The notes beneath the pieces are model-generated. The model was not told where the DNA came from. It was given only the letters and a program-made list of their open reading frames with translations, and did no database searches. A program made the translations under genes and the position numbers. A stretch of DNA of 64,000 bases from JASHUC01 sp963849095. Its GTDB lineage: Bacteria; Pseudomonadota; Gammaproteobacteria; Steroidobacterales; Steroidobacteraceae. Shown here piece after piece: positions 26,077 to 35,832 of the stretch (position 1 is its first letter; each line of letters begins with the position of its first letter). The stretch spans positions 1-64,000 of the forward strand of contig CAWKGA010000006.1 in assembly GCA_963849095.1 (NCBI GenBank), written 5' to 3'.

Positions 26077-29000
26077 GCCGGGCTCTCGGCCGCCGGCGGG
26101 TGCGGCCTCGCACTGAATCTCTGCGACAGGCGGTCGAACAGGAGATAGATCACCGGGGTGGTGAAGAAGGTCAGCACCTGGCTCACGGCGAGGCCGCCGA
26201 TGATGGCGAGGCCGAGCGGCCGGCGCAGCTCCGAGCCCGTGCCGGTCCCGGCGACCAGGGGCAAGGCGCCGAGCATCGCCGCGAACGTGGTCATCAGGAT
26301 CGGCCGAAAACGCAGGAGCGAGGCCTCGAAGATGGCCTCCTCGGGGGTCTTGCCGTGATGGCGCTCGGCTTCGAGCGCGAAGTCCACGATCATGATCCCG
26401 TTCTTCTTGACGATGCCGATCAGGAGCACGATGCCAATGATGCCGATCACGTCGAGGCCGCTGCCGGTCCACTCGAGTGCGAGCAGCGCACCGATGCCGG
26501 CCGAGGGGAGCGTTGACAGGATCGTCACCGGATGGATATAGCTCTCGTAGAGCACGCCGAGCACGATGTACACGGTGACCAGCGCGGCCATCAGCAGGAA
26601 CACCTCGCTCGATAGCGAGTCTTGAAAGGCCTGGGCGGCGCCCTGGAACGAGGTGGTGATCGAGGCAGGCAACTGCAACGTCCGCTCGACCCCTTCGATG
26701 TCGTCCACGGCGGTACTGAGCGAGGCGTCCTTGGAAAGGTTGAAGGACACGGTGACGGCCGGAAACTGCGCGAGGTGGCTCACGACCAGCGGGGCCTTGG
26801 TAATCTTGATGTCGGCGATGCCGCTCAAGGGCACCTGGCCGGCGCTTCCCGCCTGAGTCGGCAGATACAAGGTGCCGAGCGACTGCACACTCGGGAGGCT
26901 ATCGGACTTCGCGACCAGGACCACACGATACTGACTGGACTGGTTGAAAATGGTCGAGACGATGCGCTGGCCGAGCGTGTCGTAGAGCGCATTGTCGATG
27001 GTTGCCGGGGTGATGCCGTAGCGCGCCGCCAGTTGCCGGTTGACTTCGATGTCGACGCTCAGGCCCTCATTGTTCAGATCGCTTGCGACATCGGTGATCG
27101 ACTTGATCCGCCCCATCCGCTCGATCAATTCCGGCACGTATTGCTCGAACGCCGCCTGACTCGGTCCCCTTAGCACGAACTGGTATTGGTTCGGCGAGAC
27201 CACGGTGTCGAGCGTGAGGTCTTGCTCTGGCTGCAGATACAGCTTGATCCCGGGCACTCTTTCGACCTCACCCAGCAGGCGCCTTGCAATCTGATTGGCC
27301 GTGAGCGAGCGATCGTCGTGGGATCTGAGATTGATCAGGAAGCGGCCGTTGTTGAGGGTCGTATTGGTGCCGTCGATGCCGATGTAGGAGGTGAGCGGAC
27401 GTGACGTCCGGGTCTTGGAGGATGACATCGGCGAGAGCGCTCTGGCGAGCCGCCATCGCCTTGTAGGAGACTGAATTGTCGGCCACGCTGATACCCTGGA
27501 TCACGCCCACGTCCTGCACCGGGAACAGCCCCTTGGGAATCCAGAGGTAGAGGACTCCTGTCAACGCCACCGTCACGGTCGCGACGGCCAAAGTGAGGCC
27601 CTGGTGGCGCAGCACCCAGCGCAGGCCGCGCTCGTAGGCCGCCGAGCGTCTTGTCGAACAGTCCCTCGCTCACCCGCTCGAAGCGGCTCGGGCGTCGGTC
27701 GATCTTGCGGCGGAGGATCCGCGCACACATCATCGGCACGAGAGTCAAGGAGACCACCGCCGAGATCACGATGGTGACGGCGAGCGTGACGGCGAATTCG
27801 CTGAACAGCCGGCCGATCACGCCACCCATGAACAGCAGCGGAATCAGCACCGCGATCAGGGAGATCGTCAGCGACATGATGGTGAAGCCGATCTGCCCCG
27901 CGCCCTTCGAGGGCCGCCTCCAGCGGGGTCTTGCCTTCCTCCAGATAGCGCACGATGTTCTCGATCATCACGATCGAATCGTCGACCACGAAGCCGGTCG
28001 CGATGATCAGCGCCATCAGCGAGAGGTTGTCGATCGAGTAATTGAGCTGGTACATGACCGCCAGCGTGCCGATCAGGGAGACCGGCACGGAGATGCTCGG
28101 GATGATGGTCGCCGGCACGTTGCGCAGGAACACGAAGATCACCAGCACCACGAGCGCGATCGACGAGACCGCAGCTCGAACGCGGCGTCGGACACCGAGG
28201 CGCGGATCACGCCGGTGCTGTCGGCGACGATCTGCACATGCATCGCCTGCGGCAGGCTCGCGAGCAGCTGCGGCAGCTGCTTCTTGATCTGGTCGACCGT
28301 GGCGATCACGTTCGCCCCCGGCTGGCGCATCACATTGAGCACGATCGCCGGCGTGTGGTCGAACCAGGCGCCCTGCTCGATGTCCTGCGCGGCCTGGGTG
28401 ACTTCGGCGACGTCGCGCATGAACACCGGTGCGCCGTTCTGATAGGCGATCACCGTGTTCAAGTAGTCCTTGGGATCCTGGATCTGATCGTTGTCGTTGA
28501 TCGTGTAATCCAGATCCGGCCCGTCGAAGTTGCCCTTGGGCTGACTGACGTTGATGTTGCCGAGCAGGGTGCGCAGATCGTCGATGTTGAGCCCGTACGC
28601 GGCGAGCTTGTGCGGGTCCGCTTCGACCCGGACCGCCGGCACGTTGCCGCCGGAAGGGGTGACCAGGCCGACCCCCGGCACTTCGGAAATCTTCGAGGCG
28701 AGGCGGTTGTTGGCCACATCCTGAAGCTGGGTCAGCGACATCGAATTGGAGGTGACGGCCAGCGTCAGGATGGGCTGATCGGCGGGATTGACCTTCGCAT
28801 AGATCGGCGGCGCCGGCAGGCCGCTCGGCAGCAAGCTGTTGGCCGCGTTGATGGCCTCCTGGACATTCTGTTCGGCGACGTCGAGGTTGAGCGACAGATC
28901 GAACTGCAGGGTGATGACCGAGGCCCCGGCGGAGCTGGCGGAGGTCATCTGCGTGAGGCCGGGAATCTCGCCCAGCTGCACTTCCAGCGGCGCGGTGACG

Positions 29001-29185
29001 GTCGTCGCCATCACCTGGGGGCTGGCGCCGGGGTAGAACGTCTGCACCTGGATGGTCGGATAGTCGACGTCCGGCAGCGAGGAGATCGGCAGGAATCGCA
29101 TGGCGACCGCGCCGACGAGCACGAGCGCAATCATCAGCAACGAGGTGGCGACCGGCCTCAGTACGAACGGGCGGGAAATGTTCAT
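26073..29185 (-). pseudogene. RND efflux pump, MdtB-like, broken by at least four frameshifts
   Basis: Read with the frame corrected, this is a full-length HAE1 pump of about 1037 aa. It starts MNISRPFVLRPVATSLLM and includes ATGFVVDDSIVMIEN and GIVKKNGIMIVDFAL. In the sequence as given, the frame changes near 28170, 27903, 27640 and 27396. At 27903, 27640 and 27396 one surplus base, mostly a G next to a short G run, restores the family reading. At 28170 one base appears missing. Protein similarity is undamaged on both sides of each break and no internal stops are needed. This fits sequencing indels or very recent inactivation rather than old decay. The last segment (26073-about 27400) is open for 450 codons. 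Confidence 0.85.
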
Positions 29186-30447
29186 GGGGCGCGCATCGGC
29201 AGTTGCTGTCGATCAGCGGACGTGCCTCGCATTTGCTCGCCTTGCTTGCAGCCGGTCGCGGTGCGGGCTTGAGGGGTGCCGTGCCGGAAGCGGTGCTCGC
29301 CCCGGCAATGCTGATCTTGGCGCCATCGGTCAGCCGGTCGGTGCCGTCGATGACCACCGTGTCCCCGACCGCCAGGCCGGACAGGATGGCGGTATTCTTG
29401 CCGTCGCTCGGACCCGGCGTGATCTTGCGCACGGAAACCGTGTGGTCGGCATTGACCAGGAAGACGTAATTGCCCGGCGCGCCGCTCAAGACCGCCGGGG
29501 TGGGCACGAGCACCGCCTGCTGCAACGTGTCGACGAGCATCTCGACGTTGACGAATTCGTTCGGGAATAGCGCCTCGTCATCGTTGGGAAAGGTTGCGCG
29601 GAGGGTCACCGTGCCGGTGCTCGTCGCCATCTGGTTGCTGAGCGCATACAGCGTGCCGGTCGCGATCTGCCGCGTGTTGTCGCTCGAATAGGCGGTGACC
29701 GGCAGCTTCGCGCCGGAATCGAAGCGCTGGATCACCGTGCTCAAATCGTTCTGGGCTATGGTGAACTCCACCGTCGTCGGCTTCATCGTGGTGATGACGA
29801 CGATGCCGGGCGAGCTCGACGCCGTGACGTAGTTGCCCGGATCGACCAAGCGCAGGCCGACCCGGCCGGCAACGGGCGCCGTGATGTGGCAATACACGAG
29901 GTCGAGCCGGTACTGGGCAACATTGGCCTCATCGGTCTTCACCTGAGCCTCGTCCTGCACCGACCAGGAACTGCTGGTCGGTGACGGTCTGCTCGGCGAC
30001 CGCCTTCTTCGCTCGCAATTGCTCATAACGAGCCAGGTCGGAACGGGCCTGGTCGAGGGACGCCGAGTCCTTGAGCAGTGCCGCTTGCGCCTGCTGCAGA
30101 TCGATCTCGTACTGGCGCGGATCGATCTGGGCGAGAAACTGCCCCTTCGCCACATCCTGACCTTCCCGATAGCCCACCGCAGTCAGATAGCCGCTCAGCT
30201 GCGGCAACACCGTCACCGTGGCGGTTGGCGTGACGGTACCGAGCTCCGTCAGCGTCTCCGGCATGTCGCCTCTCGCCGCCTGCGCGACTTCGACGACCTG
30301 TGGCGCCGCGCCCTGCGCAGGTGGCTTGCGCGCGAACAAGTGATAGAGGACGAGGGCGAGCAAGACCGCGCCCACCGCCGCGAGGATCAAATTCCTACGG
30401 CGGTTTCGAGGACCGTGTACCGCCTGTCCGTCCTGCGTTTCGCTCAT
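29182..30447 (-). pseudogene. RND periplasmic adaptor (MdtA-like), broken by two frameshifts
   Basis: With the frame corrected this is a membrane-fusion adaptor of about 420 aa. It has an N-terminal anchor (LILAAVGAVLLALVLYHLF), a lipoyl half-motif (PQLSGYLTAVGYREGQDVAKG), the other half (HITAPVAGRVGLRLVDPGNYV) and a beta-barrel domain. The frame shifts near 29957 (one surplus base in GGTGCAG). It shifts again between about 29190 and 29290, because the natural stop (TGA 29184-29182) overlapping the next ATG is in another frame. The ATG at 30447 has TTGGAG upstream. This is the first gene of the MdtABC-like operon. The AT-rich 120 bp before it hold its promoter, but no clear -35/-10 pair could be chosen. 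Confidence 0.85.
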
Positions 30448-30572
30448 ACCCACTCCAATCAAAGCAGAACCAACGGACGGCCGCCGAGTTCCAAAGATTA
30501 TCGTTTGTTAATCAGCGCCGCAGAGAGGATGGCTCCTCGCCGTTGCGAGCGCCATTTGAAGTTTTCTTCGCA

Positions 30573-31502
30573 TCAGCGCCAGCGGCGGGGGTCCGAGCCG
30601 GGGGCGGATCCGCGCAGCGGCGCGAGCCGCTCGAGCGCTTCCTCGTGCGGCAGGCGGGCTTTCGCCGGGTCGGGATTGAGCGCCTGAATGCACACCTGGT
30701 CCGCGCCCGCGTCCCAGTGCTCCTGGATGCGGGCGCGGATCGCATCGATGCCGCCCCATGCGACCAGCGCATCGATGAGCCGGTCGGAGCCGTCGCCCGC
30801 GAGGTCGGTATCGTCGAAGCCGAGCCGCCTCAAGTTGTTCGCGTAATTGGGCGCGGTGAGATAGAAGCCGACGGCCTGTCGGGCAATCGAGCGCGCCTTC
30901 GCCGGGTCGCTCTCGAGCAGCACCTTCTGCTCGGTGCACAGCCACTTGCCGGGCCCGAGGATGCGCCGCGCTTCCGCGGTATGCTCCGGAGTGACGTTGT
31001 AGGGATGCGCCCCATCGGCCATGCGGCCCGAGAGCTCGAGCATCTTCGGACCGAGCGCCGCGAGCACGATCGGCGGCCGCTCCGCGGGAGCCGGCGCCCG
31101 GTACTGAACTTGCGCCATCTGCTCGAGGTATCCACGCATGCGGCTCACCGGCTTCGGGTCGTAGGGGTGCCCCCGCACCTGCTCGACCATCCGGGCATGC
31201 GATACCCCGAGCCCCAGGAGGAAGCGTCCGCTCGACTGCTCGGCGAGTGAGAGCTGCGCGGACCGCATCGCCAGGGGATCGCGTGCGTAGATGCTGGCGA
31301 TCCCGGTCGCGACGATGAGCTTGTCCGTGCGGGCCAGCAGCCAGGCCGCGAACGGCAGGGGGTTACGCCCGAAGGCCTCGGGAATCCACAGCGTGGAATA
31401 GCCCCACCGCTCGACCCTCGCGGCAAAGGCCGCGGCCGCGGGCGCCGTCATCGTGTCCGTGAACGCCCAAACGCCGAGCTTGCCGAGCTGCATGGCCTGC
31501 AT
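30573..31502 (-). CDS. Luciferase-like (LLM class) F420-type oxidoreductase
   Basis: The protein (309 aa) has the bacterial luciferase-like TIM barrel. It begins GKLGVWAFTDTMTAP and contains RWGYSTLWIPEAFGRNPLPF, then IYARDPLAMRSAQLSLAEQS and GRFLLGLGVSH. This pattern resembles the MSMEG_4141-type subfamily (TIGR03620), annotated as F420-dependent. Whether this organism makes F420 is unknown; FMN is the alternative cofactor. Two close ATGs (31502, 31493) are possible. The substrate cannot be inferred. It stands alone between the efflux operon and a divergent secreted protein gene. Confidence 0.8.
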   Translation of the reverse strand: MQAMQLGKLGVWAFTDTMTAPAAAAFAARVERWGYSTLWIPEAFGRNPLPFAAWLLARTDKLIVATGIASIYARDPLAMRSAQLSLAEQSSGRFLLGLGVSHARMVEQVRGHPYDPKPVSRMRGYLEQMAQVQYRAPAPAERPPIVLAALGPKMLELSGRMADGAHPYNVTPEHTAEARRILGPGKWLCTEQKVLLESDPAKARSIARQAVGFYLTAPNYANNLRRLGFDDTDLAGDGSDRLIDALVAWGGIDAIRARIQEHWDAGADQVCIQALNPDPAKARLPHEEALERLAPLRGSAPGSDPRRWR

Positions 31503-31704
31503 TCTCGCGCTCGGCGCGCGGCAACTCCACCCCTGGCGGAAGCCCCCCGCACGAGGCCGAGCAAACCGCAGCGCCCACCGCGCCGCACTGGACGGCGCAG
31601 CGGCCGTCCGTGTAGCCTGCCCGCTACCACTTGGGGCCGCGCCGTGCGGGATCCGGGTGCCGCGGGCTCGCGGAGCTCGCGCCTGAAAAAGAGGGGATAA
31701 CAAC

Positions 31705-32712
31705 ATGCGACGGTCTGGAACACGCAGCTTGCCCGCTGCGCTCGGTGCGGGATTTCTGGTTATCGGCGTGGCGTTTCTCGGAAGCGCGAGCGCCGCGACG
31801 CAGCACTGCAACAGCGCCTGCCTGAATGGCATGGTCGACTCCTACCTCGCGGCGCTCGTCGCTCACGATCCCTCGAAGGTGCCGATCGCCGCCGACGCCG
31901 AGTTCGTCGAGAATGCCGTGCGGATGAAGCCGGGCGAGGGCCTGTGGCAGACCGCCTCCGCGGTGCCCACGACCTTCAAGATCTACGTTCCCGACCCGGT
32001 CGCCGAGCAGGTCGGCTTCCTCGGGGTGATGGAGGAGAACGGCAAGCCCATCGAGCTCGGCCTGCGGCTCAAGATCCGCAACGGTGAGATCACGGAGATG
32101 GAGCACCTCATCGCGCGCAACCTGCGACCGCCCTCCCTCAAGAATCTTGAGACGCCGCGCCCGGCATTCCTCGAGGTGGTCCCGCGCAGCGAGCGCAGCT
32201 CGCACGATAAGATGCTGAAGATCGCCTACTCGTACTACACGGCCCTCGTCACCAGCAACGGCCACGCGGCGCCGTTCGCCGACGACTGCGTGCGTCACGA
32301 GAACGGCATGCAGACCACGTCCAACAAGGTTCCGCAGACGACGCCGATCAGCGGCAATCACGGCTCGCCCGGGATGGCAACGCTCGGCGCGCTCGGATGC
32401 GGGCCGCAGCTCGACACGCACGTCATGAGCTACATCACGCGCATCGCTCCGCGGCGCGTCTGGATCGCGGACGTGCAGCATGGGCTCGTCTTCGGGCTCT
32501 CCCAGTTCCGCCAGCCCATGAAGCAGAAGTTCGTGAAGATCGTCGGCGTACCGGGGGTCGACCGGATTCCGATGAACTTCAAGGCGTTCGACCTGCCGGC
32601 CGCGCACATCTTCAAGGTGAGCGGCGGCCAGATCCACGAGATCGAGGCGATGGGATTCACGATGCCGTACGACTCCCCGACCGGTTGGGAGAAAACCGCG
32701 CAGGTGCACTGA
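31705..32712 (+). CDS. Secreted protein of unknown function (possible NTF2-like domain)
   Basis: The protein (335 aa) has a signal peptide of about 30 residues ending GSASAATQ. Mature positions begin with a close Cys pair (HCNSACLNGMVDSYLAAL). Two parts each resemble an NTF2/SnoaL-like beginning: 'MVDSYLAALVAHDPSKVPIA' and 'AYSYYTALVTSNGHAAPFAD'. The second is followed by DCVRHENGMQTT. I infer a tandem-fold exported protein, perhaps of the DUF8021 type, but function is unknown. The ATG at 31705 has GAGGGG upstream. It is convergent with opgD. Confidence 0.7.
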   Translation: MRRSGTRSLPAALGAGFLVIGVAFLGSASAATQHCNSACLNGMVDSYLAALVAHDPSKVPIAADAEFVENAVRMKPGEGLWQTASAVPTTFKIYVPDPVAEQVGFLGVMEENGKPIELGLRLKIRNGEITEMEHLIARNLRPPSLKNLETPRPAFLEVVPRSERSSHDKMLKIAYSYYTALVTSNGHAAPFADDCVRHENGMQTTSNKVPQTTPISGNHGSPGMATLGALGCGPQLDTHVMSYITRIAPRRVWIADVQHGLVFGLSQFRQPMKQKFVKIVGVPGVDRIPMNFKAFDLPAAHIFKVSGGQIHEIEAMGFTMPYDSPTGWEKTAQVH

Positions 32713-32723
32713 AGAGGGTGCGC

Positions 32724-34316
32724 TCAGTACTTGCGCTCATCGGGCGGCGGCGGCGTGTACTGGTAGAGCCAGGTCTCCGTGAGCGGCTGACCGTCGAACG
32801 ATAGATAAAGCCGCAGATCGATCGGCTCCGTGCTCACATCGGTCGGCGCGAGATCGAACATCGCGCGCCAGCCGTTGAGCGGACGTAGCGGGCGCGCCGA
32901 GGCGATCTCGATGCGTCCGCGCGAAGCCGAGATCACGGGAATCACCCGGTCCGCGTCCGTGAGCAGCGCCAGGTCGCCGCCGAAGAAGTCCACCACGAAG
33001 CGCCAGGAAAAGTGGGTCCGCTTCTGGCCGACCACGCCGCCGATGCCCGTGCGCGTCGCGCCGGTCGTGGCGAGCCCGGACTTCACCGGGTTATAGCGGC
33101 ACCAGTCGAGCCGGTAGGCATAGAGCAGCTCCTCGCCGCGCTCGGGCTTCTCCGCCGGATTCCAGAACGCGACGATGTTGTCCAGCGTCTCGTCGGGGGT
33201 CGGGATCTCGACGAGCATCACCGCGCCCTTCCCCCAGTTGCCCTTCGGCTGCACCCAGACCGACGGGCGTTTCTCGTAGAACACGCCGTCGTCCTGGTAG
33301 GCGATGAAGCTCCGCTCGCGCTGCATCAGGCCGAAGCCGCGCGGACCGTCGTCGAAGAAGCTGTTGACGCGCACGACGCTCGGATTGACGAGCGGCCGCC
33401 ACAGCCATTCGCCCGCGCCGTTCCAGATCTGAAGTCCGTCGGAATCGTGGATCTCGGGCCGCCAGTCCTCGGAGATGTCCTTCTGATTCTTGCCGGCGAA
33501 GAACATGCTGGTCCCCGGCGCGATGCCGATCCGTTCGATCTCCTTGCGGGGATAGAGCGCGGCGTCCACGTCGATGGTGAGCGTGTCGCCCATATCGATG
33601 ATGAACCGGTAGGCGCCCGAGACGCTCGGGGAGTCGAGCAGCCCGTAGACTGTGAGGAGGCTCGAGTCCCTCGCCGGTCGCTCGAGGTAGAAGGCGACGA
33701 AATCCGGAAACTCCTCCGGCGTCGGCATCCCGGTGTCGATGGCGAGGCCGCGGTGCGAGATCCCGTACTGCATCTCGCCGTCGACCGCGCGGAAGTAGGA
33801 GCCGCCCTGGAACACGATGCAGTCCCGGGTCCAGTCCGTGTGGAAGAAGACGCGGAACCCCCCGAAGCCGAGGCTCGCCGGCAGGTCACGCGGGCGCAGG
33901 CCGGCCCGGCTGTAGTCCCACATCGCGGGGTCGTACGCGATCTCGCGCGCATGGCCGTTATCCACCGCATACATCCGTACCGGCTTCAGCACCCGAAAGC
34001 CGAGATGGGCGAAGCGGATCTCGTAGCGCAGGTCCTCGCCCGCCCACAGGGAGTGATCCTCCCGATAGCGGATGGCTTCCCAGTGATCCCAGTCGAGGCG
34101 CGCGACGGCCGGGGGCAGATGGTCGGGCGGAGGCTTGTACGGCGCACCGGCGAGGGTGCGTGCGATGCCCTTCAAGCGCGCGTAGTCGAACGGCTGGGGC
34201 GCTCCGAGCCGGCGCACCCCGGCAGGCTGTCCCGCCGAGAGCGCGGGAAGCCAGGCCTCGGCGGCTGCCGCCGACAGCGCCGCCGCGCCTCCTTGGAGAA
34301 ATCGCCGCCTCGACAT
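32724..34316 (-). CDS. opgD: Glucan biosynthesis protein OpgD
   Basis: The protein (530 aa) is a periplasmic enzyme of osmoregulated periplasmic glucan synthesis. It starts with a twin-arginine signal (SRRRFLQGGAAAL). The MdoG domain follows with LAYRDDxS-like RYREDHSLWAG, GLRPRDLPASLGFGGFRVFF and AGKNQKDISEDWRPEIHDSDG. It ends with PPPPDERKY. OpgG and OpgH are not in this window. A cytochrome gene lies upstream on the same strand, about 70 bp away. Confidence 0.95.
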   Translation of the reverse strand: MSRRRFLQGGAAALSAAAAEAWLPALSAGQPAGVRRLGAPQPFDYARLKGIARTLAGAPYKPPPDHLPPAVARLDWDHWEAIRYREDHSLWAGEDLRYEIRFAHLGFRVLKPVRMYAVDNGHAREIAYDPAMWDYSRAGLRPRDLPASLGFGGFRVFFHTDWTRDCIVFQGGSYFRAVDGEMQYGISHRGLAIDTGMPTPEEFPDFVAFYLERPARDSSLLTVYGLLDSPSVSGAYRFIIDMGDTLTIDVDAALYPRKEIERIGIAPGTSMFFAGKNQKDISEDWRPEIHDSDGLQIWNGAGEWLWRPLVNPSVVRVNSFFDDGPRGFGLMQRERSFIAYQDDGVFYEKRPSVWVQPKGNWGKGAVMLVEIPTPDETLDNIVAFWNPAEKPERGEELLYAYRLDWCRYNPVKSGLATTGATRTGIGGVVGQKRTHFSWRFVVDFFGGDLALLTDADRVIPVISASRGRIEIASARPLRPLNGWRAMFDLAPTDVSTEPIDLRLYLSFDGQPLTETWLYQYTPPPPDERKY

Positions 34317-34388
34317 TCAGCCCCTCTCCTCGCTCCGCCGCTGGATTCTACGCCAGCGGCCGGCTCGAGTTCCGAGGAGCCTGCGGCG

Positions 34389-35636
34389 TCAGCGCCTCCC
34401 GGCGATGTCCTGCGGCGTGAGGTTAGCGGAATGGCCCCCGAGCTGCCCGCTCACGTAGTTGATGACGGCTGCCAGGTCCGTATCGGTGAGGCCCGTGCCG
34501 AAACGCGGCATGAAGAAGTGGCCGGCGGCCGTATCCAGGGTGGATCCGTACAGCACCGCCTGGGTGAGATTGATCGCCTGCGGATCATCGACGGTCTGCG
34601 ACCCATGCAGCGCCTCGTACTCGCTCTGAGTGCCCGTACCATCGATGCGATGGCAGTTGGCGCACTCTCGCTCGTACACCTGATGGCCGTACTGCACGTT
34701 CGTGTCCACGCTCACCGGCCCGGCGTCATCCTGCACCGGCACCACGCTCGGGAGGGGGTCGAGCGAGCGCAGATAGGTCACGATCGCTCGAATGTCCTCG
34801 AGCGGCAGGTAGCGCAGGCTGTTCGAGACGGCCTCCCCCATCGGTCCGGAGGCCGGGCCGTGGTCCTTCGCGAAGCCGGTGGACAGGTAAGAGACGAGCT
34901 CCTCATCCGTCCAGCTGCCGATGCCTGTCGCCTTGTCGGGCGTGATGTCGTAGGCCTTCCACTGCTGAGTGATCGCCCCGCCGTAGGCCTTCGAATGCTC
35001 GACCGCCTGGAGGAGATTGCGCGAGGTGTGGCACTCACCGCAGTGCCCCAGCGCCTCGACGAGATACTTGCCTTCGTTCCATTCGGCCGGCTTCGCGGAA
35101 TCCGGCGCAAAGCGGCGGTTCGAGTCGAACAGCCAGCTCCAGTACGCCATCAGGAAGCGCTGGTCGAAGGGAAACCGCATGGCGTCCGGCGGCGGCACCG
35201 AGCGGACGGGCTTCAAGCTGAAGAGGTACGCCTTGATGGCGAGCGCATCGGAGTCGCTGAGCAGCGTGAACGAGGGATAGGGAAAGGCCGGATACAGGTG
35301 CACGCCCCCCTTGCCGATGCCGAGCTGCAGAGCGGCGCGAAAGTCATCGTCGCTCCAGCTGCCGATGCCCGTCTCCCCATCCGGCGTGATGTTGGGCGAG
35401 TAGAGCTTGCCCATGCGGCCTAGGTCGAACTCCCGGCCGCCCGTGAAGGGCGTGCCGCCGGGTACCGTGTGGCAGCTCACGCAGTCCGCCGCGCGGACCA
35501 GGTACGCGCCGCGCGCCACCATCTGCGGCGTCGCGGGGACATCCGGCCGGTGCGGGACGCTCATGGAGAAGGCGCGCCAAGTGATGACGATGCCCGCCAG
35601 CACGATGACGACCGGAATCCAGATCCAACGCTTCAT
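34389..35636 (-). CDS. Membrane-anchored tri-haem cytochrome c (dehydrogenase subunit type)
   Basis: The product (415 aa) has an N-terminal helix (WIWIPVVIVLAGIVITW) and three class I haem-binding motifs: CVSCH, CGECH and CANCH. This three-domain layout is that of the cytochrome subunit of membrane alcohol, gluconate or sorbitol dehydrogenases, which passes electrons from a periplasmic dehydrogenase to quinone. No dehydrogenase subunit gene is adjacent, so its partner is unknown. It sits just upstream of opgD. Confidence 0.9.
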   Translation of the reverse strand: MKRWIWIPVVIVLAGIVITWRAFSMSVPHRPDVPATPQMVARGAYLVRAADCVSCHTVPGGTPFTGGREFDLGRMGKLYSPNITPDGETGIGSWSDDDFRAALQLGIGKGGVHLYPAFPYPSFTLLSDSDALAIKAYLFSLKPVRSVPPPDAMRFPFDQRFLMAYWSWLFDSNRRFAPDSAKPAEWNEGKYLVEALGHCGECHTSRNLLQAVEHSKAYGGAITQQWKAYDITPDKATGIGSWTDEELVSYLSTGFAKDHGPASGPMGEAVSNSLRYLPLEDIRAIVTYLRSLDPLPSVVPVQDDAGPVSVDTNVQYGHQVYERECANCHRIDGTGTQSEYEALHGSQTVDDPQAINLTQAVLYGSTLDTAAGHFFMPRFGTGLTDTDLAAVINYVSGQLGGHSANLTPQDIAGRR

Positions 35637-35741
35637 GGACGCTCCCGCAGCGGGTCATGGGCGGCCGGTTTTTTCACTTGCGAGATCCGTCCGGCGAGCC
35701 GACCCCGGAGGCAGTGTAGCCGTGCGCCGAGCCAAAATGAA

Positions 35742-35765
35742 AGACGGGCCGATTACGGCCCGTCT
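35742..35765 (-). terminator. Rho-independent terminator of the chemoreceptor gene
   Basis: A perfect 10-bp stem AGACGGGCCG/CGGCCCGTCT with a 4-nt loop lies 70 bp downstream of the chemoreceptor stop. On the minus strand it is followed by TTTCATTTTGG. The 60 bp between the stem and the gene are the most AT-rich stretch nearby. Confidence 0.75.
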
Positions 35766-35832
35766 ATCATCATCACTCTTCTCGGTTGGAAAATATTTGA
35801 CTGTATATAACGCTCGGAAGCCGGCGCGAGAA

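Noticed and set aside
26077..26472. N-terminal extension of the MdtC-like pump
   Set aside because: Out-of-frame reading of the previous pump gene. The GTG at 26076 overlaps that gene's stop and starts with the family N-terminus.
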